NCBI GenBank assembly: GCA_963802765.1
Contig: CAWDJZ010000011.1
Span: forward strand, 57,868-121,867
DNA: 64,000 nucleotides
Direction: 5' to 3'
Source: Gaiellasilicea sp963802765
GTDB lineage: Bacteria; Actinomycetota; Thermoleophilia; Gaiellales; Gaiellaceae
The notes beneath the pieces were generated by a model. The model did not search any database. It had not been told where the DNA came from and worked only from the letters and a program-made list of their open reading frames with translations. Positions within the stretch are counted from its first letter, which is position 1; each line of letters opens with the position of its first letter. Positions 7,515 to 16,894 of the stretch are shown one piece after another. The position numbers and the translations under genes are program-made.

Positions 7515-8628
7515 CTAGGCGAGCAGGCGGCGATGGCGCGTCAATGAGGCGAGCACCGCGTCCACGTCGTCGTCCGTGTTGTAGAGGTGGAGCGAGACCC
7601 GGAGGTTCGAGTCGCGTTCGGACGCGACGACGCGATCTTCTGCGAGCGCAGCGACGAGCGCCGGCGCGTCGGTCGATCGGATGCAGGCGAGTGGGCCGCG
7701 CGGCGGTGTCGCGAGCCTGCCGCCCATGTCCTCGACTCCCGCGACGAGTCTCTCCATGAGCCCGCGAACGTGCTCCGCGATCACGGGCACGCCCGGCGCG
7801 GCGATCAACCCGACGCCCGCGACGCCGGCGTAGATGTTCGGCACCGGCGGCGTTCCCGCGTCGAAGCGGCGCGCGCTGTGGTGCGGCCGGTAGCGCTCGA
7901 TCTGCATGTCGAAGACGTTCTCGTCCGCGAACCAGCCGGTCTGCGTCGGGAGGAGCTCCTCGACGAGCCCCGGGCGCAGCGCCATGAACGCGAGCCCGGC
8001 GGAGGCGAGCAGGTACTTCACCGTGCCGCCGACGACGACGTCTCCCGCGCGGGCAGCGTCGAGCGGAAGCGCGCCGATCCCCTGGTAGCCGTCGACGAGC
8101 ATCAACGCGCCGTGCGCGCTTGCGATCCGATGGATCGCCTCCACGTCGTGCACCGCTCCGGTCCGGTAGGAGACGAAGGTGGAGCAGACGAGCGCCGTCT
8201 GCTCGTCGACGGCGGCGGCGTACGCCTCCGGCTCGGCCTCGACGTGGACGACCTCGGCCCCGCGCAGCTCCTGAGCGTGCGCGATCTGACCGATCGTCGG
8301 GAACTCGTACTCGGAGATCACGATCCGGTTCCGCCCGCCGCCGAAGCGGAAGGCGCTCACGAGCGCGCTGACGGCGGCCGAGACCGAGGTCTGGATCGCG
8401 ACGTCGTCGGGCGCGACGCCGAGGAGGCCCGCGAACGCCGCGCGGGCCGTCTCGGAGCGCTCGACCCAGTGGTCCCATTCGGCTCCGTGCTCGTCCCAGC
8501 CGTCGAGGTACTCCTCGTAGGCGGCGCGCACCGACGTCAGAGAGCGCTCCTTGCGAGCACGAGTTGACGTACGTCTTCTCCCGGAAGACCGGGAAGCGGC
8601 CGCGGATCGCCTCGCCGACGCCGCTCAC
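7515..8628 (-). CDS. class V aminotransferase (PLP-dependent), one frameshift
   Basis: About 370 residues, starting at GTG 8628 (an upstream TTG at 8643 is possible), overlapping the end of livF. The N-terminus (GRFPVFREKTYVNSCSQGAL) and the rest lie in different frames, joined by a one-base shift near 8538. Class V signature elements follow: VAIQTSVSAAVSALVSAFRF, VCSTFVSYRTGAVHDV, the PLP-ring Asp and Gln in MLVDGYQGIGALPLD, and the Schiff-base Lys in VVGGTVKYLLASAG. The family includes isopenicillin-N-epimerase-like and kynureninase-like enzymes; the substrate is not determined. Coupling to the liv transporter suggests a role in using an imported amino acid. Confidence 0.75.
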
Positions 8629-8632
8629 GGGG

Positions 8633-9343
8633 TCAGCGGCCAAGGTAGGCCTTGCGCAGGTCTTCGTTCTCCAGCAGGTCCTTCGCCTTCCCCTCGAGCA
8701 CGACGCGGCCGGTCGAGAGGACGTAGCCGCGGTCGGCGATCGAGAGCGAGACGTTCGCGTTCTGCTCGACGACGAGCATCGCGACGCCTGCCTCGTGCAC
8801 CTGCTTGATGATCTCGAAGCTGCGCTCGACGAGGAGCGGAGCGAGCCCCATCGACGGCTCGTCCATCAGCAGGAGCTTCGGCTTCGACATCAGCGCCCGG
8901 CCCATCGCGACCATCTGCTGCTCGCCGCCCGAGAGCGTCCCGGCGAGCTGCTTCCGCCGCTCGTACAGGAGCGGGAAGAGGGTGTAGACGCGCTCGAACT
9001 CCTCCTTCAGGTCGGCTTTCGGCTGCAGGTACGCCCCCATCTCGAGGTTCTCCAGCACCGTCATCGGCGCGAACAGCCGCCGGTTCTCGGGCACGATCGC
9101 GAGCCCGCGGGCGATCCGGTGCGCGGTCGGCCGGCCGGTGATCTCCTCGCCCGCGAACCGGACCGAGCCTTTCCGAGGCGGGACGATGCCCAGGATCGTC
9201 TTCAGCGTCGTCGACTTGCCGGAGGCGTTTCCGCCGAGCAGGCAGACGAGCTCGCCCTCCCCCACGACGAGGTCCACGCTCTGCAGGATGTGGATCTGGC
9301 CGTAGTAGGTGTCGACGGCCTCCAGCTCGAGCAGCGGCTTCAC
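8633..9343 (-). CDS. livF: branched-chain amino acid ABC transporter ATP-binding protein LivF
   Basis: An intact 236-residue ABC ATPase from GTG 9343, overlapping the livG stop by four bases (GTGA). Walker A is GGNASGKST, the signature is LSGGEQQMVAMGRAL, Walker B LLLMDEP, followed by the Live-F-type MGLAPLLVERSFEII. The second ATPase subunit of high-affinity branched-chain amino acid or amide importers, it pairs with LivG on the LivHM permease. It is the only liv gene here without a frameshift. Confidence 0.9.
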   Translation of the reverse strand: MKPLLELEAVDTYYGQIHILQSVDLVVGEGELVCLLGGNASGKSTTLKTILGIVPPRKGSVRFAGEEITGRPTAHRIARGLAIVPENRRLFAPMTVLENLEMGAYLQPKADLKEEFERVYTLFPLLYERRKQLAGTLSGGEQQMVAMGRALMSKPKLLLMDEPSMGLAPLLVERSFEIIKQVHEAGVAMLVVEQNANVSLSIADRGYVLSTGRVVLEGKAKDLLENEDLRKAYLGR

Positions 9344-10144
9344 TTCGTCGCCGCCGCCTTCGTGCCGAGGTACGCCTCGATCACACGCGGGTCGGTTGCG
9401 ACCGCGTGGAACGACCCCTCGGCGATCTTGACACCGTGGTCGAGCGCCACGACCCGGTCGGAGATGCCCTCGACGACGTGCATGTCGTGCTCGATCACGA
9501 GGATCGTGTAGCCGCCCTCGTCGCGCAGCTTGCCGATCAGCTCCGTGATCTCGTGCGTCTCGCGCGGGTTCATGCCGGCGGCGGGCTCGTCGAGCAGGAG
9601 CAGCCGGGGCTTCGTCGCGGTGGCGCGCGCGATCTCGAGGCGCCGCCGGTTCGCGTACGAGAGCGAGTAGGCGGGCTGGTTCCAGCGGTAGCCCATCAGC
9701 CGGTCGCCGAAGAACGCGAGCCGCTCTTCGGCCAGCTGCCGGATCTCACGTTCCTCGCGACGCATCCCCGGCGTGCGCAACATCGAGCGGACGACCCCCG
9801 CGCGTCGTGTGCCCGTACGCCGCCGCCATGACGTTCTCGAGCACCGTCATGTTGAGAAAGAGCCGCAGCGTCTGGAACGTGCGCGCGATCCCCCGTCGGG
9901 TGATGTTGTGCGGCGCGAGACCCACGAGCGAGCGCTCCTCGAAGAGGATCTCGCCGGCGGTCGGCTCGTAGACGCCGGTGACGAGGTTGAAGAGCGTCGT
10001 CTTCCCGGCTCCGTTCGGCCCGATCACGCTGACGATCTCGTCCTCCTCGACTCGCAGGTCGAGATCGTCGATCACGCGCAGGCCGCCGAACGCCATCGAG
10101 ACGCCCCGCAGCTCGAGCAGAGGCGCTTTCGTCTGCTCCGCCAT
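9340..10144 (-). CDS. livG: branched-chain amino acid ABC transporter ATP-binding protein LivG, one frameshift
   Basis: Starts at ATG 10144 (MAEQTKAPLLELRGVSMAFG), overlapping the livM stop as TGATG. Walker A is GPNGAGKTT, the LivG-type signature is LSYANRRRLEIARA and Walker B is LLLLDEP with PAAGMNP. The frame breaks near 9810, where one extra base in the stretch encoding AAAYGHT shifts the reading; the continuation MLRTPGMRREEREIRQLAEE is in the neighbouring frame. Total length about 268 codons is normal, so the gene is probably functional in the organism. Confidence 0.85.
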
Positions 10145-11638
10145 CACACGACCTCTACGCGGTGGGCGCCGAGGAGTCCCTGCGGGCGCGCCGCCATCAG
10201 GCCGACGAAGCATCGCGCCGATCAGCAGGTAGCGCGCGACCGCCGGCTGCGGCAGCATCGCGCTCTCCCAGATCGAGACGGCGAGGTACAGCACCGGCGC
10301 AGCGAGGATGATTCGCCACCACCCCCGCACGACGGTGAGCGCGAGCACGCCCGCGACGAGGACGACGTACATGACCCGGTTCCACGTCTGCGGATCCGCC
10401 GGGATGATCGCCCAGCCCTCGGCGAGCGCGTCGAACCGCGTGGAGCCCGCGCTCGAGCCGGCCACGCCCTCGGGCCAGACCCTCGAGACGACCTCGTGCA
10501 CCACGATCCCGAAGCCGAACGCGAGCGTCCCCGCCGCGAGAACCGCCCAGCGCCAGAGCGGCCGGAATCGTCAGCAGCGTCACGAGTGATGAGGGCGCCG
10601 AAGAACGCGAAATGCTGGCGTCGTCGGGGTCGCGCAGCAGCTCGAGCGAGAGGTTGAGCACGATCGCGCCGAGCGCGACGCCCGCCAGGCTGCCGGCGCC
10701 GCCGAGGATCACCATTGCGTAGAGCGTGATCAGCAGCGTCAGGTCGAAGTCTGACCGGGAAGACCGCCCCTTGCTGCGCCGCGAAGATGCGCGCCGGCGA
10801 GACCGGCCACGCCGGCGCCGACGACGAACGCGAGCAGCTTCAGCCTCGTCACCGGCATGCTCATCAGCTCCGCCGCCAGGAAGTCCTCGCGCAGCGCCCG
10901 CCAGGCGCGGCCGGTGCGGGAGTTGTTGGCGAGGTAGAGCGCGGCACAGGACGAGAGGGCGAGCGCGCCGACGAGCAGCCAGTAGTAGGCGCTCGAGCGA
11001 CGTCAGCCGCCGGCCGAAGAGGCTCCAGCGGGTCGATCGTTGAGATCCCGTTCGGGCCGTTCGTGATCGCCCAGTCCGGGGTCTCGTCGAGGAAGTGGAA
11101 GTCGGGCCGGTCGACGTTGTTCAGGAGGACGAGGTAGATCTGGAGGAAGAAGAGCGTCACGATCGCGAGGTAGTCGCCGGAGACACGCCAGGAGGGCAGC
11201 CCGAGGAGGAGCCCGACGACCATCGGTGAGCAGGACGATCAGCGGGATCGCCCACGCGCCTGCAGATGCACGTCGAACTGCTCCGAGGCCAGCAGGGCGA
11301 AGGCGTAGGCGCCGAAGGCGTAGAAGGCGACGTAGCCGAGGTCGAGGAGGCCGGCCCAGCCGACGGCGATGTTGAGCCCGAGCGCGAGCAGGACGTAGAG
11401 GAGCGTGTCGATAGCCGACCTGGGTCAGGTAGTCGGAAGCCGGTCAGGAGCGGGCCAGGCGACCATGGGCGCCAGCAGCGCCCCGACCGGAGAGCGCCGG
11501 CAGCTCCTCGAAGCGTGCGACGAGGCCGGCGAGCCCGAGCCGATCGATGTTCTCCCCCGAGCGGGCGACCCACTCGTCCCTGCCGATCGCCGGGCCCTCC
11601 GGGCGCGGTCGGCGGCGTTTCCGGGGTCGAGTCGCCAT
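10144..11638 (-). CDS. livM: branched-chain amino acid ABC transporter permease LivM, multiple frameshifts
   Basis: Runs from ATG 11638 (TGATG overlap with livH) to TGA 10144. Recognisable in alternating frames are VGWAGLLDLGYVAFYAFGAY, WRVSGDYLAIVTLFFLQIYL, LVLLNNVDRPDFHFLDETPD and a C-terminal ARPQGLLGAHRVEVV; these match the hydrophobic LivM permease with its conserved GDYLAIVTL loop. At least five single-base indels interrupt the frame, for example near 11020 and 10996. The unusually long N-terminal soluble segment (RPRKRRRPRPEGPAIGRDEW) precedes the first helix. Indels without obvious substitution decay point to assembly error. Confidence 0.75.
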
Positions 11639-12568
11639 CAGACCTTGCTGATATCCGGCTTGCCGAGGATGCCCTGCGGCCGCACGAGCAGGAAGAGGAT
11701 CAGGATCGAGAACACGACGACGTCGCGGAACGAGCGACGTCAGGTAGCCGACTGCGTGTACGCCTCGGCGAAGCCCGATCACGAGCCCCCCGAGCCATCG
11801 CGCCCGGGATGCTGCCGATGCCTCCGACAACCGCCGCCGTGAAGCCCTTGAGCCCGTACGTGAAGCCCATGAAGTGGTTGATCTGGAAGAAGACGAGCCC
11901 GACGAGCACGCCGGCCGCGCCCGCGAGCGCAGAGCCGATGCAGAAGGTCGAGGCGATCACGCGGTCGACGTCGATGCCCATCATCGCCGCCGCCTCGCGG
12001 TCGTGCGACGTCGCCCGCATCGCCTTGCCAAGCCTCGTGCGACGTACAAGCAGGCCGAGCACCGAGCATCATCGCGAGCCGCGCCGCCGATGACGAGCAG
12101 CCGGAGCGTCCAGACTCGAGCACGCCCCAGTCGATGCCGCGAAGTAGAGGTCGACCAGAGGAAGTAGGTGTCGTAGCTGCGAAGTCGGCCCCGTAGAGCA
12201 GAGAGCACCGAGTTCTGCAGGAAGAAGGAGACGCCGAGCGCGGAGATCAGCGGTGCGATCCGGGGGGCTTGACGGAGCGGCCGATAGGCGAACCGCTCGA
12301 TCACCACCCCAGCACGCCGCATGCCGCCATCGCCGCCAGCGACCAGGAGCACGATCAGAATCCAGACGGCGACGCTGGGCGACTCCGCACCGCCGAGCCA
12401 GTTGAGGGCCCCCCAACCGACGAACGCCCCCACCATCATGACGTCCCCGTGCGCGAAGTTGAGCAGCTTGAGGATGCCGTACACCATCGAGAAGCCGAGT
12501 GCAACAGCGCGTACACGCTGCCCAGCGTCACGCCGTTGACCGTCAGCTGAACGAATTCTGGAGTCCAT
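11638..12568 (-). CDS. livH: branched-chain amino acid ABC transporter permease LivH, multiple frameshifts
   Basis: Runs from about 12568 to TGA 11638. Pieces in different frames spell a standard LivH: VQLTVNGVTLGSVYALL, LGFSMVYGILKLLNFAHGDV, RIAPLISALGVSFFLQNSVL, RATSHDREAAAMMGIDVDRV, VFFQINHFMGFTYGLKGFTA and a final ILGKPDISKV. The EAA-like loop (AAAMMGIDVDRVIA) that contacts the ATPases is present. Four or more indels occur, and the exact start codon is blurred by one of them. It forms the inner-membrane channel with LivM. Confidence 0.75.
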
Positions 12569-12679
12569 ACCGCCCCGTCAGGGACCCGGATCGCATTGCC
12601 TGAAGGGGCACCAGACGACTCTATGCGGCGGAGGCGGGCGGCCCGATTCGCAGCGGGCCGCCCGCCGTGCCTCGTGTCG

Positions 12680-13860
12680 CTAGCCAGCGAGCGAGTACTT
12701 GCCGTTGGCTGGACCTGGAAGATGTAGAACTTCGAATCCAGCAGGTCGTTCGTCCGTCAGAAGCGGAACGTCCCGCCGAGAATCGACGGGATGTTGACCG
12801 CACCTGCCTCACGTTGCGGACACCCCGCGCGGGTTGGGCAGGCTGTTGTCGTCGTGGCAGGCCGCCTCGATCGCCCGCAGAGCACCTGACGGCGCCATGT
12901 ACGAGGGCGGCCCGAACGACTCGAACTCTTGTTTTTCGGGTGACCTGTTTACTGCCGACGATCGGCGCCCCCGAGGGGCGACCTCAGCTTAGGTCGGGGG
13001 CGAAGTTGGAGACGTACGAGCCGGCCAGCTTGTACTGCGACGGGCTGAATCGCGCCATCGGCGCCGAACACCACTGCCCGCTTGCCCTGCTCGAGCAGCT
13101 GCTGGGCCATCGTCTGCGCGGCGGAGGCTGTCTGCGTCGGAAACACGACGACTGGCCGCGTCGCCGGTGTCTCGTCACGAGTGACGAGAAGTCGGTCGTC
13201 CGCACGGAGGTCGACAGCCGGATGACCTCGACGTTCCGTGCCCGCAGGACGACCTGCGCCGCGTCTGCCAGGCCGGCCGAGTACGGCTCCTGGAAGTCGA
13301 TGATCACGACCTTCTTGGCGCTCAGCTTGTCGATCATGAACGGGCGTCGCTCGGGCCCTGGATGAAGTCGCCGGGAACGACCCGGAAGAAGGCGGACCGT
13401 CCCTTCGCGAGTCGGCCCTTCGTCAGCGACGTCCGCGTGGCCGACGGCGAGATGTGCGCCATGCCGGCGGCGAGGTACGTACTGGACGTCGACGCTACCG
13501 CGCCCGACGTGGCCGGGCCGATCACGCCGATGACGCGCTGGTCGGCGACGTATTTGCTGTGCCAGCGCCTGAGCGGGCGCCGGGCGCCTGCTCGACGGGC
13601 GTGTCGCCGGTCAGCAGCTGCAGTTCGAGCCCGGAACTGGGGCGACTGCTTGAGCCGCATACTGCACCCAGCTGAGCTGTCGTTGCCGAGGAACGGGCCG
13701 CCCGTGAGTGGCGTCACGAGCGCGATCCTCAGCGTGCTGTTGCAGTTGACGGCCTGCTTGGCGTCGGTCCCCGTCGCGGACGACGGCCTCGCGGTCGCAG
13801 TCGCTGCGAAGAACGCGCAACCACGGTCGCGAGCGCCACCAGAACGATGGCCCTCTTCAT
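12680..13860 (-). CDS. branched-chain amino acid ABC transporter substrate-binding protein, multiple frameshifts
   Basis: Starts at ATG 13860 (MKRAIVLVALATVVA, a signal peptide), 7 bp after AAGGAGG, and ends at TAG 12680; the span of about 394 codons is normal for a periplasmic-binding-protein type 1 receptor. Conserved blocks appear in several frames: STLRIALVTPLTGG, QRVIGVIGPATSGAVASTSS, AFFRVVPGDFIQGP, AKKVVIIDFQEPYSAGLADA, QTASAAQTMAQQLLEQGKRA and LAGSYVSNFAPDLS. At least four indels separate them. It is the likely receptor for LivHMGF immediately downstream. 12569-12679 holds no other gene. Confidence 0.7.
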
Positions 13861-14001
13861 TCATTGCCCTCCTTGTGGATGAGACCCAACGATGCTTATG
13901 TCGCTTTCGACGTCGTCGGAGGTCAACTTGTTGCCCCGGCGGCCGACTCGTCGTAGGAGCGCGAGGCGGGGCCGCATGCGTCAAATCTCACCTGCGCGCC
14001 C

Positions 14002-14012
14002 TGACATGTCAA
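14002..14012 (-). promoter_or_regulatory. candidate promoter/operator TTGACATGTCA
   Basis: On the minus strand TTGACATGTCA lies about 140 bp upstream of the binding-protein gene at 13860. It contains the perfect palindrome TGACATGTCA and a TTGACA-like -35. A near match (TTGACATGACA) lies upstream of the bicupin gene at 15928-15938. A shared promoter or regulator site is inferred from these two copies only. Confidence 0.35.
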
Positions 14013-14026
14013 TGACGCGGGTCGAC

Positions 14027-15160
14027 TCAGGCGTCTTCGACCATCGTCTTCGTGCCGTCGGCGCCGATCCGGAAGACGAAGAATCTCGCGCCCTCCCGGT
14101 CGCCCCGGCGGGTGAAGCGGAGGGCACCGCCGAGGACGATCCGTCGAATGAACGTCGCGCGCAGATGGCGTTGCACCTCCGCGCGCGTCGCGCGACCATC
14201 GGCGCACGCCTTGCGAATCGCCGCGATCGCGGCCTGCGCGGCCACGTACGCCGGCGGCCCGAAGTTGGAGACGAATCTCGCCCCGTAGCCCGCGACGAAC
14301 GCGGTGTTGCCCTCGATCGCGCGGACGTCCGGCGCGAACGACGTCACGTACGAGCCGGGGATCGCGAAGTCGCCGGAGTCCAGCGTGGCGGCGCCGACGA
14401 TGACGGCCTCTCGACCCCGCTGCCGCAGCTGCCGGCCGAAGCTCTCCGCGCTCGCGGCGACCTGCCAGGGCAGGAAGACGACGTCGACACTGTCGCCGAT
14501 CTGGGCGACGAGCGACGAGAAGTCGGTGGTCTTCTGGCTGACCGAGCTCCGTGTCACGCGCACGCCGCCCGCCCGAAGGCGGGCCTGCACACGGCTCGCG
14601 AGCGGCCGGGAGTACGCCGTGCGGTCGTCGACGACGACAACGTCCTTGGCCTCGAGCGTCCGCTGGATGAAGGTCGCGACGGTCAGCGCCTCGACCCGGT
14701 CGGAGGGGACGACGCGGAAGAAGCTCGGGATCGAGCCGTTCGTCAGCGCCGCCTGGAGCGCCGAGCCGGACACGAATGACAGCCGCGGCGACTGCTTGAA
14801 GACCGGCGCGACCGCGAGCACCTCCTGCGAGCCGGCCGGGCCGACGACTGCGAGGACGCCCGGGTCAGCGTGGAGCTTCCTCGCGGCCCGCGCCGCCTGC
14901 GCCGGCTCGAGCTTCGTGTCGCTCTCGACGAGCTTGATTCGGCGGTCGCCGTGCAGTCGGATCGCGTAACGCGCAAAGCCCAGCTGCTCTTTGCCGATGA
15001 AGGAGGCGGGGCCGGTGATCGGGCCCAGGAAGCCGAGCTTCGGGCGCACGCAGGCGCCGCTCGGCGGCGGCGCGCCCGGCCGGGCGGGCGATGCCGCGCC
15101 CGTGATGAGAGATGCGAGAAGGACGATTCCGAGCGCGGCCGCGCGCTTGCCCGCCGTCAC
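14027..15160 (-). CDS. ABC transporter substrate-binding protein (branched-chain amino acid type)
   Basis: An intact 377-residue secreted receptor. The signal peptide MTAGKRAAALGIVLLASLIT is followed by a Pro-rich linker and a mature type 1 periplasmic-binding fold: LGFLGPITGPASFIGKEQLG, LAVVGPAGSQEVLAVAPVFK, FFRVVPSDRVEALTVATFIQ, VVVDDRTAYSRPLASRVQAR and SYVTSFAPDVRAIEG. It starts four bases past the bicupin stop, so the two are one transcription unit. It is a second receptor paralogous to the one at 12680-13860 and could feed the same LivHMGF channel with a different ligand. Confidence 0.85.
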   Translation of the reverse strand: MTAGKRAAALGIVLLASLITGAASPARPGAPPPSGACVRPKLGFLGPITGPASFIGKEQLGFARYAIRLHGDRRIKLVESDTKLEPAQAARAARKLHADPGVLAVVGPAGSQEVLAVAPVFKQSPRLSFVSGSALQAALTNGSIPSFFRVVPSDRVEALTVATFIQRTLEAKDVVVVDDRTAYSRPLASRVQARLRAGGVRVTRSSVSQKTTDFSSLVAQIGDSVDVVFLPWQVAASAESFGRQLRQRGREAVIVGAATLDSGDFAIPGSYVTSFAPDVRAIEGNTAFVAGYGARFVSNFGPPAYVAAQAAIAAIRKACADGRATRAEVQRHLRATFIRRIVLGGALRFTRRGDREGARFFVFRIGADGTKTMVEDA

Positions 15161-15163
15161 GGC

Positions 15164-15902
15164 CTACGACGCGGGGAGCAGTTCCGAGTCGTCCTCGTAC
15201 GCCCGAGACGCGGGATCACCGGATGGATGGAAGACGCCCAGGATCCGCATCACGCCCGGCCCCGTGTTCTCGATGCAGTGCACCTGCTCCGGCGGCAGGT
15301 GGAAGCACGAGCCCGGCCGGAGCGGGATCGACTCGCCCTCGATGTGCGCGAAACCCTGGCCCTCGACGATGTAGCCGAGCTCGTCGTAGCTGTGGCTGTG
15401 GTCGGGTGCCCGGCAGGGCTGGACGATGCCCATGAACTGGGTCGCGTCCATGCAACCGGCCTGCTCGTCGACGAGGTAGCGGAACGTGCGCTTGTCGTCG
15501 GCGCGCAGCTCCGGGCGATCGGACAGGCGGACGATCACCTCACGCGGCGGGCGGTAGACGTTCTCGACCGGCACGGTCGTCGAGACGACGAGCAGGTCGT
15601 CCGGGCCTGGGTTGTCGATCACGTACGTCTCCCCCGCCCGCACGTACGCGCCGCTCTCGGTCTCGAAGTCGTGCGGTTCGCCTTCGAGCTCGAGCGTGCC
15701 GGAGCCCGACGACGGCGTAGAGCAGCTCGTCGCGCTGCTCGTCCAGCCGCGGCAGCGACCGGCCGGGGCCGTACCGCGTGACGCGCTGCTCGAGCAGCCG
15801 CGAGCCGGTGTGCCGGCCGAGCACGCGCTTCTCGAGGGCCGTGTCGCCCTCGACCCGACTTCCCTCGACGTCAGCCTCGTCGAGCACGAAGGTGTGCCGC
15901 AT
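15164..15902 (-). CDS. bicupin protein, one frameshift
   Basis: About 246 residues from ATG 15902 (MRHTFVLDEADVEGSRVEGD). Two cupin barrels are visible. The first spans ELLYAVVGSGTLELEGEPHD; the second has the metal set H-x-H-x4-E in PDHSHSYDELGYIVEGQG with a later His in FHLPPEQVHCIENTG. The frame slips by one base near 15709, where an extra G in GTCGGGCTC breaks YAVVGSG. Bicupins of this layout include ureidoglycine aminohydrolase-like and dioxygenase-like enzymes; I cannot choose between them. It is the first gene of a unit with the binding protein at 14027. Confidence 0.65.
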
Positions 15903-15927
15903 GGGCTCATCCTTGCCCTCTCGCCCG

Positions 15928-15938
15928 TGTCATGTCAA
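15928..15938 (-). promoter_or_regulatory. candidate promoter/operator TTGACATGACA
   Basis: Minus-strand TTGACATGACA ends 26 bp before the bicupin start. TTGACA could be a -35 box, with a weak AAGGAT -10 after about 17 bp, giving a very short leader. Its similarity to TTGACATGTCA at 14002-14012 hints at co-regulation of the two receptor units. Confidence 0.35.
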
Positions 15939-15951
15939 CCGGGATCGAGCG

Positions 15952-16668
15952 CTAGAGCTCGAAGTGCTCGAAGTCCTTGCCGATCACGTGCACGGCCACG
16001 TTGCGGATGGGGACGGGGCCCAGGTCGGCGGAGAACGAGCCCCGGTGCGCATGGCCGTGCAGGACGAGGTCGGGCCGGTGCGCGCCGATCGGCGCCGCGA
16101 GCCGCGACGAGCCGAGGAACGCCCAGATCGTCTCCGGCTCGCCGACGAGCGTCTCCGGTACGGGCGCGTAGTGGAGGAGGACGATGCGGCGGTGGCAGCC
16201 CGAGATCGACTCGAGGCCCGCCTCGAGCGCGTCGACCTCCCGCGTCGTCTCGGCGTAGACCTCGCGCAGCAGGGGCTCGCCGAAGTCGGGCAGCTCGGCG
16301 CCGGGGAAGCCGCCGACGAACCCCTTCCCGCCGACGATGCCGAGCTCGAGCTCGCCGACCTCTTGGACAGCGTAGTCGCGCTGGAGCACGCGGATGCCCC
16401 CGTCCTCGAGCACCGAGATCACCTCGTCGCAGCGGTTCGCGTGGTAGTCGTGGTTTCCGAGCACGGCGTACACGGGCATCTCGAGCGGCCGGCACGCATC
16501 GGCGAGCACGGCCGCCTGCTCTGGCTCGCCGTGCGTGGTGAGGTCGCCGGCGAGCAGGACGACGTCCGCCTCGCCCTCGAGCGCCGCGAACGCATGCGTG
16601 ATCCGCTCGCGCAGGGGCTCGGCGCAGTGCAGGTCGCCGGCGGCGGCGACACGGATCGACTCGGCCAT
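15952..16668 (-). CDS. metallophosphoesterase family protein
   Basis: A 238-residue calcineurin-like phosphoesterase from ATG 16668 (MAESIRVAAAGDLHCAEPLR). All five metal-site motifs are present in order: GDLH (residues 11-14), GDLTTHG (about 41-47), GNHDYH (about 71-76), LLHYAP (about 165-170) and GHAHRG (about 205-210). A binuclear metal centre hydrolysing phosphomono- or diesters is expected; the substrate could be a cyclic nucleotide or nucleic acid. No signal peptide, so cytoplasmic. The long upstream in-frame extension is excluded because it runs into the hairpin element. Confidence 0.9.
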   Translation of the reverse strand: MAESIRVAAAGDLHCAEPLRERITHAFAALEGEADVVLLAGDLTTHGEPEQAAVLADACRPLEMPVYAVLGNHDYHANRCDEVISVLEDGGIRVLQRDYAVQEVGELELGIVGGKGFVGGFPGAELPDFGEPLLREVYAETTREVDALEAGLESISGCHRRIVLLHYAPVPETLVGEPETIWAFLGSSRLAAPIGAHRPDLVLHGHAHRGSFSADLGPVPIRNVAVHVIGKDFEHFEL

Positions 16669-16709
16669 CGTCCGCCATCTTGACCGCCCGTGGCTTTCAC
16701 AAACGGGGT

Positions 16710-16874
16710 CCGAGCTCGATTCAGAATGAGCTTCGTCGCCGGGGTGTTCCGGGTGGTGCGAGCGCAAGGACGCAGGGAGCCCCGATAGTGGTGCTATCGG
16801 GGCGACTGAGGACGCAGCGATCGCGCTGCCCGGGGCGGCCCGGCGACACAAGGCTCATTTTGAATTGAGCTCGG
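16710..16874. repeat. 165-bp imperfect palindrome (MITE-like or structured RNA element)
   Basis: The ends are inverted repeats of about 24 bp: CCGAGCTCGATTCAGAATGA near 16710 pairs with the complement of TTTTGAATTGAGCTCGG near 16874 with few mismatches. A second inner pair (GTCGCCGGGG near 16735 with CCCGGCGAC near 16840) continues the pairing. A perfect 9-bp hairpin CCCCGATAG-TGGTG-CTATCGGGG lies near the centre (16780-16802). The element has no coding frame worth keeping. It sits between the divergent metallophosphoesterase and nucleotidyltransferase genes. I saw no target-site duplication. Confidence 0.6.
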
Positions 16875-16894
16875 GAGGGGTATAGGGCGAGACC

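Noticed and set aside
6487..8643. A single 718-codon frame spanning the TPR and aminotransferase region
   Set aside because: It is Arg/Ala-rich out-of-frame sequence through most of its length; it only joins the true N-termini of the aminotransferase and TPR genes, which are frameshifted.
12680..13860. Treating the frameshifted binding-protein and liv genes as true pseudogenes
   Set aside because: Signal peptide, ribosome-binding site, overlaps and conserved motifs are all retained; indels alone, clustered in one stretch, point to sequence error.
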